From Bacteroides faecalis (GTDB lineage Bacteria > Bacteroidota > Bacteroidia > Bacteroidales > Bacteroidaceae), in contig NZ_BHWB01000018.1 in the NCBI RefSeq assembly GCF_003865075.1, positions 1 to 64,000 on the forward strand: a DNA stretch of 64,000 nt, in the 5' to 3' direction. The notes under the pieces were generated by a model. That model was not told the origin of the DNA and made no database searches. It saw nothing but the letters and a program-made list of their open reading frames with translations. The position numbers and the translations under genes were made by a program. Of this stretch, positions 53,723-62,721 are shown piece after piece. How positions within the stretch are numbered: position 1 is the stretch's first letter; the number at the start of each line of letters is the position of its first letter.

Positions 53723-55102
53723 ATGAGAAAAGAGTTTTTAGGTTTGATTTGCGGGTGTAGTATGGTGCCAGGATTTCTCTATGCACAGTCGGAACATCCC
53801 AATATAGTGATTGTGGTTGCAGATGATTTAGGCTGGGGAGATGTCGGATTTCATGGCAGTGAAATAAAAACTCCTTGTCTGGACGCTTTGGCTGAAGAAG
53901 GTGTCGTACTTGATCGGTTTTATACTGCTCCTGTTAGTTCACCTACTCGTGCCGGTTTATTGACAGGACGTTATCCTAACCGGTTTGGTATACGTACTGC
54001 TGTTATTCCACCTTGGCGTGAAGATGGTCTGGACGAGAATGAAGAAACATTAGCGGATTTATTGGAACATAATGGTTATAAAAACAGAGCTATTATCGGT
54101 AAATGGCATTTAGGGCATACCCAAAAAGTACATTATCCTTTAAACAGAGGATTTTCTCATTTTTATGGTCACTTGAATGGTGCGATAGACTATTTCAATC
54201 ATACAAGGGAAGGTAAGTTGGACTGGCATAATGGCTGGGAAACATGTTATGATGAAGGTTACTCTACCGAACTTATAACGAAGGAAGCTATTAAATGTAT
54301 TGATACCTATAAAAAAGAGGGTCCATTCCTGTTGTATGTAGCTTATAATGCACCCCATACACCTTTGCAAGCACAGGATAAAGATATCCAACTCTATTGT
54401 GATAACTTTGAAAGTCTTCCGAAGGTGGAACAGAAAAGAATCACTTATCGTGCAATGGTTTCTTGTATGGATAGAGGCGTAGGAGCGATTGTCGAGACCT
54501 TAAAAGAAAAAGGGATCATGGATAATACTCTTTTTATCTTTTTCAGTGATAACGGTCCTGCTAAACAAGTACCCGGTGCTTCTTCGGGAGAATTACGTGG
54601 TGGTAAATTTAAAGAATGGGATGGGGGAGTCCGTGTACCGGCTGTTGTGTATTGGAAAAAGGCAGAAAGTAATTATAAGAATTTAAGTTCGCAGGTGACG
54701 GGATTTGTGGATATTGTTCCGACTGTGAAAGAAATTATTGGGGACAGAAACATCCCTAAACGTGCGTATGACGGAATAAGTATACTCCCTGTCTTGAAAG
54801 GGGATACTAAATGTATTGACCGTGATTTTTATCTGGGATGTGGTGCTGTTGTGAATAAAGATTATAAGTTTATAAAGAAAGACGGTAACCCGAAACTTAA
54901 TCTAACAGAAGATTTTCTAGTTGATTACAAAACAGACCCTTATGAAAGAAAGAATGCAAGTGTGAATAATGAGCAGATAGTGAAACGTTTGTATCAGATT
55001 ACTGAAAAATATGATACAATAACACCTTCAGTTCCGGAAGTTCCATATGATAAAGGACAAAAAGGGTTTAAGGCTCCAAAAGAATGGAAAGTAATACGTT
55101 GA
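53723..55102 (+). CDS. Exported Ser-type sulfatase
   Basis: 459 residues from the ATG at 53723 (signal peptide about 1-21); upstream in-frame codons give no signal peptide and are dropped. The S1 sulfatase core is complete: PNIVIVVADDLGWGD with two metal-binding Asp, and SSPTRAGLLTG, where Ser72 is the residue converted to formylglycine. GKWHLGH and FSDNGP are further metal and sulfate-binding motifs. A Ser-type site requires the anaerobic radical SAM maturase anSME, which is not in the window. It hydrolyses a sulfate ester of a glycan in the periplasm; the subfamily is not known. Confidence 0.88.
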   Translation: MRKEFLGLICGCSMVPGFLYAQSEHPNIVIVVADDLGWGDVGFHGSEIKTPCLDALAEEGVVLDRFYTAPVSSPTRAGLLTGRYPNRFGIRTAVIPPWREDGLDENEETLADLLEHNGYKNRAIIGKWHLGHTQKVHYPLNRGFSHFYGHLNGAIDYFNHTREGKLDWHNGWETCYDEGYSTELITKEAIKCIDTYKKEGPFLLYVAYNAPHTPLQAQDKDIQLYCDNFESLPKVEQKRITYRAMVSCMDRGVGAIVETLKEKGIMDNTLFIFFSDNGPAKQVPGASSGELRGGKFKEWDGGVRVPAVVYWKKAESNYKNLSSQVTGFVDIVPTVKEIIGDRNIPKRAYDGISILPVLKGDTKCIDRDFYLGCGAVVNKDYKFIKKDGNPKLNLTEDFLVDYKTDPYERKNASVNNEQIVKRLYQITEKYDTITPSVPEVPYDKGQKGFKAPKEWKVIR

Positions 55103-55147
55103 TTATTATAAGTATGTCATTACCAATTATTTATAATCTGATCGCAT

Positions 55148-55228
55148 CTGTCATTCAAAACAAAGTGAAGAATCTCTTTTCTTTGCACATACTAAAGAAG
55201 GGATTCTTTGCTACGCTCTGCATGACAG
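55148..55228. repeat. Palindromic intergenic repeat, copy 1
   Basis: About 81 bp bounded by CTGTCATTC and the near-complement GCATGACAG, with GAAGAATCTC- and GGATTCTTTG-like inner parts that pair imperfectly. It is similar in layout to the copy at 55332. The interval 55103-55492 holds only these two repeats. Confidence 0.6.
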
Positions 55229-55331
55229 ATAGTATACAAGTATCAATACAAATTGATCTTTTAGTTTAAGATTTTATATGATAAAAGATAATTAATTGGT
55301 ACATTTGTACAGTATTATATAAAAGAAGTAT

Positions 55332-55419
55332 CTGGTCATTCTGAGCTTGTTGAAGGAGCTATTCTTCTGTAGACACAAAGAAGAGATTCTTCCTCCTTTC
55401 AGCCGTCTGAATGACAGAG
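55332..55419. repeat. Palindromic intergenic repeat, copy 2
   Basis: About 88 bp beginning with GGTCATTCTGAGC and ending with GAATGACAG, containing TTCTT/AAGAA-rich inner arms. It is probably a REP/MITE-like dispersed element of Bacteroides. Confidence 0.6.
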
Positions 55420-55492
55420 ACAATCATTTCGTCATTAATAGAACTTATGATCGTATTCTTTTAATGAAAGTATTAATAAAACACTGATAATT

Positions 55493-56845
55493 ATGGTTTT
55501 TAATAAAATGTATTTAGGTCTTTTGGGAGCAGTCTCTATGACATCCCTACAAGCTGCTGAGCGTCCTAATATCGTCATTATTTATACAGATGATATGGGG
55601 ATAGGAGATTTATCTTGCTACAATAGTGGCTGGGTAATGACTCCTAATATTGATCGATTGGCTGCAAATGGTCTTAAGTTTAATCATTACTACACAGCAT
55701 CTCCGGTAAGCTCACCTTCCCGGGTGTCTTTAACCACAGGAATGTTTCCTACTGAGTGGGGAGTGAATACCTTCTTACACGATAGAAAGGGAAATGCGAA
55801 TTGTGAACAGTTAGATTATCTGGATGCTTCTGCCCCTTCTATGGCGAGATCTTTAAAAGAGGTAGGTTATTCGACTGCTCATATTGGTAAATGGCATATG
55901 GGAGGGGGACGCGATGTGGATGATGCACCACAGATACCTCGCTATGGCTTTGATGAATATGTATCGACTTATGAAAGTCCCGACCCAGATAAACTGATCA
56001 CCGCATCTAATTGGATATGGAGTAAACAAGACAGTATTAAGCGGTGGGAACGTACCGGATATTTTGTTGATAAAGCATTGGATTTCTTGTCACGGCATCA
56101 AGGTTCTCCTTGTTTTGTAAATCTTTGGCCTGATGATATGCATGATCCTTGGATCCCGCAAACGAAGTTTTTCGATGATAAAAAGAGTTGGGCTAGCAAA
56201 CCTAATTTTGTAGCTGTGCTGCAAGAGTATGATAGGCAGATCGGACGCTTTATTGAAGGTTTGGAGAAGCTGGGTATGTTAGAGAATACATTGATTATTT
56301 TTACAAGTGATAATGGTGCTTTACCTACATTTGAACAAGTACGTACCAATGGCTTACGTGGCTCGAAAGTAAGTCTGTATGAGGGAGGGGTGAGAATGCC
56401 ATTTATCATTAGTTGGCCGAAGAAGATTAAAGGTGGGGAAATAGAAGATGAGAGTGTAGTTTCTTCGGTGGATCTATATCCGTCACTTTGTGCTATTACC
56501 GGTGCTAAAATGCCAAAGGGATTCAATTACAGTGGCGAGGATATGAGTAAGGCATTGTTAGGAGTTAAAGAATTGTGTCGTCATAAGGACCTGATGTGGG
56601 ATTTTGGTCGTAACCGGTTCTTTGGTCGCCCGCCTCAACCGCATCATCAAAGTCCTCACTTAGCTATCCGAAGAGGAGATTATAAGTTATTGATAAATTC
56701 CGACCGAACCCGACTGGAATTATACGATATTAAAAAAGATCCTAATGAAACAACTAATATTGCGGATAAATATCCGGAATTGTGTAAGCAGTTAAGTGAT
56801 AAAGTGATTAACTGGTATTTTACAAAAAGAAAAGTTCGCCAATAA
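55493..56845 (+). CDS. Exported Ser-type sulfatase
   Basis: 450 residues with signal peptide (about 1-21). S1 sulfatase motifs: NIVIIYTDDMGIGDLSC (metal Asp pair), SSPSRVSLTTG with Ser73 as the formylglycine precursor, GKWHMGGG, FTSDNGA. It is only distantly similar to the sulfatase at 53723 by eye, so the two probably cut different sulfate positions. It lies on the same strand, 390 bp after the first, with repeats between. It also needs anSME. Confidence 0.88.
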   Translation: MVFNKMYLGLLGAVSMTSLQAAERPNIVIIYTDDMGIGDLSCYNSGWVMTPNIDRLAANGLKFNHYYTASPVSSPSRVSLTTGMFPTEWGVNTFLHDRKGNANCEQLDYLDASAPSMARSLKEVGYSTAHIGKWHMGGGRDVDDAPQIPRYGFDEYVSTYESPDPDKLITASNWIWSKQDSIKRWERTGYFVDKALDFLSRHQGSPCFVNLWPDDMHDPWIPQTKFFDDKKSWASKPNFVAVLQEYDRQIGRFIEGLEKLGMLENTLIIFTSDNGALPTFEQVRTNGLRGSKVSLYEGGVRMPFIISWPKKIKGGEIEDESVVSSVDLYPSLCAITGAKMPKGFNYSGEDMSKALLGVKELCRHKDLMWDFGRNRFFGRPPQPHHQSPHLAIRRGDYKLLINSDRTRLELYDIKKDPNETTNIADKYPELCKQLSDKVINWYFTKRKVRQ

Positions 56846-56918
56846 TGTTAGGAGTTAAGGTAATCTTATACTTTTGTCAATCATAAGTACAAGATGCTGT
56901 AAACTTAGAAATTTGTGC

Positions 56919-56926
56919 TACTTTTG
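56919..56926 (+). promoter_or_regulatory. -7 box of the MalY/PatB-like gene
   Basis: TACTTTTG, a TAnnTTTG match 30 bp before the ATG at 56956; no -33 TTTG at normal spacing. Confidence 0.5.
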
Positions 56927-56955
56927 TTGTATCTAACATAAAAGTATAACGTCAT

Positions 56956-58137
56956 ATGAACTATAATTTTGATGAAATAATAGACCGTAAGGGTACAAAT
57001 TCCCTAAAATGGGATGCTGTGGAAGGTCGTTGGGGACGCAACGACCTGATTCCAATGTGGGTAGCCGATATGGATTTTCGCACAGCACCTTTTGTTGTCG
57101 AGGCTTTGAGGGAACGCTTGGAACATGAAGTTCTGGGTTATACATTTGCTTGCAAAGAATGGGCAGAGTCTATTATTAATTGGTTAAAAGAACGTCATGG
57201 ATGGACAATACGGGAAGAAATGCTAACCTTTACCCCTGGTATTGTTCGTGGATTGGCATTTGCTATCCAATGTTTCACAGAAAAAGGAGATAAAGTGATG
57301 GTAATGCCTCCCGTTTATCACCCTTTCTTTCTGGTGTCGCAGAAGAATGAACGTGAAGTTGTGTACAGTCCGTTGATTTTAAAAGATGGTCAGTATCATA
57401 TCGATTTTGATAGATTCAGGAAAGATGTACAGGGCTGTAAGTTACTTATTTTGAGTAATCCTCACAATCCCGGAGGACGTGTATGGACGAAAGAAGAGTT
57501 GTCACAGATTGCTGATATTTGCTATGATAACGGTACTTTGGTCATTTCTGATGAAATTCATGCAGACTTGACTTTACCACCATTTAAGCATCCTACTTTT
57601 GCTTTGATTTCAGAGAAGGCACGGATGAATTCACTTGTTTTCATGTCACCAAGTAAAGCATTTAATATGCCCGGTTTGGCAAGTTCGTATGTGATTATTG
57701 AGAATGAAGAAATCCTCCATCGTTTCCGGAACTTTATGGAGGCTAGTGAATTTAATGAAGGACATCTGTTTGCTTATCTTAGTGTGGCAGCAGCTTATAG
57801 TCATGGAACTGAATGGCTGGATCAAGTGATTGCTTATATAAAAGGGAACATTGATTTCACCGAAAGCTACTTGAAAGAAAATATTCCTGCTATAAAAATG
57901 ATTCGTCCGCAAGCCTCTTATCTGATATTCTTGGATTGTCGTGAATTAGGACTAACACAGAATGATTTGAATCAATTATTTGTAGAAGATGCACATCTGG
58001 CATTGAATACCGGAACTACATTCGGTAAAGAAGGAGAAGGGTTTATGCGATTGAATGTTGCTTGTCCACGTGCTACACTTGTACAGGCATTGGAGCAATT
58101 AAAGGAAGGTAAGTCGAACTTTTTCAAAAGATTATAA
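56956..58137 (+). CDS. PLP-dependent aminotransferase/C-S lyase, MalY/PatB type
   Basis: 393 residues, fold-type I PLP enzyme. The start NYNFDEIIDRKGTNSLKWD and PMWVADMDF are the MalY/PatB signature; SNPHNPGGRVW binds the cofactor, ISDEIHADL holds the PLP Asp, and the Lys in MSPSKAFNMPGL forms the Schiff base. Members cleave cystathionine-like C-S bonds to pyruvate, ammonia and a thiol, and some have aminotransferase activity. It is monocistronic, with its own promoter and a terminator at 58247. Confidence 0.88.
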   Translation: MNYNFDEIIDRKGTNSLKWDAVEGRWGRNDLIPMWVADMDFRTAPFVVEALRERLEHEVLGYTFACKEWAESIINWLKERHGWTIREEMLTFTPGIVRGLAFAIQCFTEKGDKVMVMPPVYHPFFLVSQKNEREVVYSPLILKDGQYHIDFDRFRKDVQGCKLLILSNPHNPGGRVWTKEELSQIADICYDNGTLVISDEIHADLTLPPFKHPTFALISEKARMNSLVFMSPSKAFNMPGLASSYVIIENEEILHRFRNFMEASEFNEGHLFAYLSVAAAYSHGTEWLDQVIAYIKGNIDFTESYLKENIPAIKMIRPQASYLIFLDCRELGLTQNDLNQLFVEDAHLALNTGTTFGKEGEGFMRLNVACPRATLVQALEQLKEGKSNFFKRL

Positions 58138-58246
58138 TATACTATGATAGGGATTATTCTATTCTTCGCTTTTTGTTGAATAGGACATTTCTAGTTGTTT
58201 TCATTTTACGTAAGTTCAATGAAACATTTAATATGTGAACAGAAAT

Positions 58247-58288
58247 AAAAAGGTCGGGACATTTTGTGTTGTCTCGACCCTTTTGTTT
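58247..58288. terminator. Bidirectional terminator
   Basis: AAAAAGGTCGGGACA (58247-58261) pairs with TGTCTCGACCCTTTT (58270-58284) apart from a G-T-type mismatch, with T on both sides. It serves the MalY-like gene and the convergent M16 gene. Confidence 0.8.
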
Positions 58289-58309
58289 ATGTAGAGTGAT
58301 TGCTTTGTA

Positions 58310-61126
58310 TCATTGTTTTTCGGGTAAGAGCACGAACTTCATTACCGTAGAAGTATCAATACATTTTGCTCCGGCCTGTTGAATATTACCCGGAGTCAAA
58401 GACTCTACCTGTTCTCTTTGGGTAGATTCAGAATCTACTTTATCTTGGTTCCGGTATGCATGGAATATATTCAATAACCATATACCGTTTAACTTCAAGT
58501 CAGACTCAAGTGCTACTCTTTTTTTCTGTTTTACACGTTCCACTTCTTCCTGAGTAGGTCCATCCGATATTAGCTTATTTATTTCAAGTATTGCTCTGTC
58601 GCATAATTTTTCATAAGCCTCTGTATTTGTACCAAATGCAAGATTCAGTTTGGCATAATCTTCGTGCAATTTTTTCAGTGATCCTGAAACACGAACACCA
58701 TAAACACCACTCATCTCAATACGCATACTCTCGTATAAACGGCTGTTGAGTATATCTATAAAGGCATTGTAGCAAAACTCTGTATCTTTATTCCAGGGTA
58801 CTTTCTTAGAGAATCGGAGATTGACATTTACTTTATTATCTTTCCCTTTATGGAATACATATTCTTTCGGACCAGTCGGGGTAACAAAATGCTGTTCTAC
58901 AAACGAACGTTTGGTTGAAGCATTCGTGGGAAGTCCACCCAGGTAGGTCAGCACAAAAGGTTTCAATGCTTCTAAGTCAACGTTTCCAACAAATACATAA
59001 GTGAAACCTGCTGCATTACCAAATCGATTTTTATATATTTCTACAGCTTTTTCGAAGTTTGCTTTATCCAGTCTGTCGGGAGTAGGCCAAAGAAGACGTC
59101 GGCTATTTCCGTTACTCATGATTTTATCTATCTCATATCCAAAGAATTGATCGGGACTATCCAGTAAATGAGCATATTCTGCACGTTCTTTTTGCATCAC
59201 GCGTTCAAAGGCTGCTTTATCAAAATATGGAGCTGTATGATATAAATATACTAATTGAAAGAACTCCTCCATATCTTGAGAACCAAATTTGCCGGACATT
59301 GACTCATTATAAAGAACTAGTGATTGAGTGATCGAAATATCTTTGCCAACCATTAACCTTCTTAGTTGAATGTTATTTATGCCATTCACTCCACTTTCAT
59401 CTTGTATGCGTGTGGCATATAGGGCGGACATGTCATCGTCTGCGTCAAACATACTATATCCACCATCGGAAGTAGCGCGGAAAAGAATTTGATTATTCTT
59501 AAAATCAGTTGGTTTAATCACTACCTTTACACCATTCGACAAAGTCCATTCTGTTATATTGGTATCGGAAAAATATTTTTCTGATACGATCGTTCCTGCT
59601 TCAGGAGTGAAGTTCATTAATTCATTTACTATTTCCCCTTCATCATATGGTTTGATGTCTCTAAGCGGAGCTTCCTCCAGAATAGCCCGTAGTTCATCAT
59701 CGGTAGGATAGTAGCTTCTGTCCTGCGGACCGGTAATGACTATCGTTCTATTTTTCTTAGTCATATACTTTGTAGCTAATTCATTTATCATGTTTACGCT
59801 TACGGTAGGAAGTGTAGACAACAAAAAATGGTATTCAAAATTAATTCCCGGCATTGGATTTCCTGTCAGGTAGTTTACTTGACACTCATCCGCATATAGG
59901 TCAGAGGCTGTTTTATCACGTTCCTCATACCATCTGTAATATTTTGCCAACAGTTTCTTTTTAGCTCTGTCTAATTCAGTAGCACTAAATCCATATCGCC
60001 TGATTCGTTCGTTCTCATCTGCCAGAGCTGTAAGTGTTGCAGTTACTTTATCCGGTGCGCAACGGGCATAACATGAGTAAGTATCTACATCTCTAAAGTA
60101 ATTGGAGTATCCTATTTCCGCTTCAGAGAAAGGAACCGTACCTTGTTCTGTGGCTTCGGATAAACGAGCATCCACCATGGAGGAGTATAAGCTGTGGCAA
60201 ATATTTTTTAGATAATCCTTTTGTGTTACTATCTGCTGCGGCTTATGTTTGTAGGAAATTTCTACAGAACATCCGCTTGTCTCTTTATCAGTAGCTACTG
60301 CCACACGCAAGTCTTTATGATCGGGCACATAATGGTGGGTACGCTTCTCCACCTTTGATGGCATAGCATAGGCTGCAAATTTCTCTTTGATGGATTTTTC
60401 AATCGTTTCAGGATCAATGTCTCCAACTACAATAATAGCAGTCAGATCCGGTCTATGCCATTTTTTATAGAAATTCCGCAGTACATCATAGGGGAAATTT
60501 GCAATGACCTCTTCTTTACCTATCGGCAAACGTTTGGGATAATCCGAACCTTTAAACAAAATGGGCAGATATTGTTCTCTTATACGGGTAGACGCTCCTT
60601 TTCCTAAACGTAGTTCTTCAATGATGACTCCGCGTTCGCGGTCAATCGCTTTCTCTGTCAAGGCTAGATTCATAGCCCATTCTTGTAAGATATGAAGTCC
60701 TAAGTCAAGGTGTTCTACTGGGATTGGCAGGTAATACACTGTTTCTTCAAAAAAAGTGGCTGCATTGAGTTCACGTCCCAAATGTACGCCGATTCCTTCC
60801 AGTTTATTTACCAGTTCAGTGCCCGGAAAAGAACTCGTTCCGGTAAACGACATATGTTCCAGAAAGTGACTAAGTCCTTGCTCTTCATCCGTTTCAAGGA
60901 TAGAACCGGCATTAAATACTAATCGCAATTCTACTTTTTGGGCAGGCACTTCATTGTGACGGATGTAATAAGTCATTCCATTATCTAGCTTGCCTACTTT
61001 TACATTCTCGTCTATGGGTAGTTTTTGTAACGGATGATAGAGAAAGGTTTCACTTTCTTGTCCGGTGACAAATGTCGGATAAATCAACATCAGCCCTAAT
61101 AAAAGCATTGGTATTTTTATGTTCAT
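58310..61126 (-). CDS. Exported M16-family zinc metallopeptidase
   Basis: 938 residues from the ATG at 61126; an upstream in-frame ATG at 61156 would precede the signal peptide by ten residues. Four M16 modules are arranged as two pairs. The inverted zinc motif HFLEH (His87, Glu90, His91) lies in the first, with the downstream Glu of ERGVIIEELR as third ligand; the second pair lacks the motif, as is usual for a clam-shell protease. It cuts peptides in the periplasm. It is the last gene of an operon with a DUF6850-like barrel and a DUF4876-like lipoprotein, spaced 13 and 7 bp, which suggests that it processes peptides or proteins handled by them. Confidence 0.85.
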   Translation of the reverse strand: MNIKIPMLLLGLMLIYPTFVTGQESETFLYHPLQKLPIDENVKVGKLDNGMTYYIRHNEVPAQKVELRLVFNAGSILETDEEQGLSHFLEHMSFTGTSSFPGTELVNKLEGIGVHLGRELNAATFFEETVYYLPIPVEHLDLGLHILQEWAMNLALTEKAIDRERGVIIEELRLGKGASTRIREQYLPILFKGSDYPKRLPIGKEEVIANFPYDVLRNFYKKWHRPDLTAIIVVGDIDPETIEKSIKEKFAAYAMPSKVEKRTHHYVPDHKDLRVAVATDKETSGCSVEISYKHKPQQIVTQKDYLKNICHSLYSSMVDARLSEATEQGTVPFSEAEIGYSNYFRDVDTYSCYARCAPDKVTATLTALADENERIRRYGFSATELDRAKKKLLAKYYRWYEERDKTASDLYADECQVNYLTGNPMPGINFEYHFLLSTLPTVSVNMINELATKYMTKKNRTIVITGPQDRSYYPTDDELRAILEEAPLRDIKPYDEGEIVNELMNFTPEAGTIVSEKYFSDTNITEWTLSNGVKVVIKPTDFKNNQILFRATSDGGYSMFDADDDMSALYATRIQDESGVNGINNIQLRRLMVGKDISITQSLVLYNESMSGKFGSQDMEEFFQLVYLYHTAPYFDKAAFERVMQKERAEYAHLLDSPDQFFGYEIDKIMSNGNSRRLLWPTPDRLDKANFEKAVEIYKNRFGNAAGFTYVFVGNVDLEALKPFVLTYLGGLPTNASTKRSFVEQHFVTPTGPKEYVFHKGKDNKVNVNLRFSKKVPWNKDTEFCYNAFIDILNSRLYESMRIEMSGVYGVRVSGSLKKLHEDYAKLNLAFGTNTEAYEKLCDRAILEINKLISDGPTQEEVERVKQKKRVALESDLKLNGIWLLNIFHAYRNQDKVDSESTQREQVESLTPGNIQQAGAKCIDTSTVMKFVLLPEKQ

Positions 61127-61139
61127 AACTTTTGTTGTA

Positions 61140-62714
61140 TTAGAAAATATAGCCAAAACGTGTCCATACAGTATTTCTTTGTAAATTGTGTTGAGCTTGT
61201 AATGTTTGATATCCTGCTCTCAGGTAAAGTGTACCGGACTTGGCAAGTTGATGACTGAATGTTACATCTCCACCTACTGTATAATAACTACTCCATAAAA
61301 TATCCCGATCCGGATATATCAGTCCTTGGGCAATGGTCGGATCGGTAGTTTCTCGCTCCGTATAGTTGAAAGACTTGTCCGAAGGTGAATGATAACCGCC
61401 ATTTACATGTATAAGAAGTGAATTATTTCCTTTCAAGGCAATATTGCGTGCTGTCCCGGCTTCTATATGACAAGCGGCATATTTCAAGTAGGAATCCATC
61501 ACTTTGTAGGTATCTGAATAAGTTTCATATCTTGCTTCCAAATCAAACTTCCATAGATAATCATCTTTCTCTTTCTGACGATTAGTTCCAAATAAGAACA
61601 ATGAATAAGAACCCTTCACTGCTGTTTGCTTATTTACTGAACGACGTGGAGCTTCGGAATCTGTCTGCCAAGCATTTACTGTAGGAGAAGAATTAAATAT
61701 CTGGATGATTTCACGTCCCGATCTCTCTTGCCAGAAATAGGAAGCTGCAATTAAATGTTTAGCTCTTTCACTGTAGATATTTATATGCGTTCCACCTGTA
61801 TAGTGTGTTTCATAGAGGCATCCCCGTTTACGTGGCTTATTGCTTTCTATATCCATTGCATCTTCTGTGTAGTTGGCATAATCTGCATAAACATCCATAG
61901 AGATATGTTCTTTATTCACTCCGAAGGTCAAACCATAACCCAGACCGTCACCTTGATACTGACGCTCGCGTTCATTATTGCTGAATATGTCGTACACATA
62001 TTGTCCTATTCCTTTCAGCATATAGATTTTCTGAGGTTCGTTGGTGTTGTACAGTATTAAGTTTGAATTTTCACGGAATCTGCGATAACGTATATAAGCC
62101 CCTAAAGAGAAATCATTCTGTTTCAATGTGACAGAGGGAGCTACCGAAATACTGTTCACGTTGGATTGAGGTCTTGGGTCGATCTTTTTTGATCCGCGAT
62201 CTACGTTCAACTGTAAATCCAATCCTACGGAAATAAGATTATGAAAGAATGGTGAAGCTCCTTTTGCCCATAAAGCATATGATTGTTTTTGCCAGTTTCC
62301 ACCTGTACTGTCAGCTAATATATAAGGAGTACCTCTATAAGGATCGATAATGGAATTGAACCGGACATTCTTGTTGTAACTTTGCTCAAGAGAAAACCCA
62401 CCGGCTATTCTGTATTCCCCCATTTTGAGTGCTCCTTCAGCAGAAAATAGGTAATCGGTAGCCGAGGAGGATTGCTGAGGACGATGGAAAGTCCCGTCTT
62501 TGTAATTGATACCCACATAGATGTTGGAATAGCTTTTCCATTGTCCCAATGCCAGATCCGAGGCATCAGCACGGTCGAAAGCAAACGCTTCTTGTTGATA
62601 TAAGTCCAATTGAGCTACACTTCCCCCATTATTGTCTTCCGTTTGTGCAGAAAGACCGATAGAACTTTCCAGCAACAGCAGACCTATTAATAGATTATAT
62701 TTTATTTTCTTCAT
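61140..62714 (-). CDS. DUF6850-type outer-membrane beta-barrel protein
   Basis: 524 residues from the ATG at 62714, which begins a signal peptide (MKKIKYNLLIGLLLLESSIG); an upstream in-frame ATG at 62798 overlaps the neighbouring gene and is rejected. The rest is rich in alternating aromatic strands (RYRRFREN, YASYFWQER-like) and ends in Phe (TRFGYIF), as expected of an outer-membrane barrel. The family is of unknown function and occurs in this gene order in Bacteroides. A role in uptake or secretion with the lipoprotein and the M16 peptidase is inferred from the operon only. Confidence 0.7.
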   Translation of the reverse strand: MKKIKYNLLIGLLLLESSIGLSAQTEDNNGGSVAQLDLYQQEAFAFDRADASDLALGQWKSYSNIYVGINYKDGTFHRPQQSSSATDYLFSAEGALKMGEYRIAGGFSLEQSYNKNVRFNSIIDPYRGTPYILADSTGGNWQKQSYALWAKGASPFFHNLISVGLDLQLNVDRGSKKIDPRPQSNVNSISVAPSVTLKQNDFSLGAYIRYRRFRENSNLILYNTNEPQKIYMLKGIGQYVYDIFSNNERERQYQGDGLGYGLTFGVNKEHISMDVYADYANYTEDAMDIESNKPRKRGCLYETHYTGGTHINIYSERAKHLIAASYFWQERSGREIIQIFNSSPTVNAWQTDSEAPRRSVNKQTAVKGSYSLFLFGTNRQKEKDDYLWKFDLEARYETYSDTYKVMDSYLKYAACHIEAGTARNIALKGNNSLLIHVNGGYHSPSDKSFNYTERETTDPTIAQGLIYPDRDILWSSYYTVGGDVTFSHQLAKSGTLYLRAGYQTLQAQHNLQRNTVWTRFGYIF

Positions 62715-62721
62715 GGCACAC

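Noticed and set aside
55084..55269. Open frame of 61 codons after the first sulfatase
   Set aside because: It reads through a palindromic repeat and has no family features.
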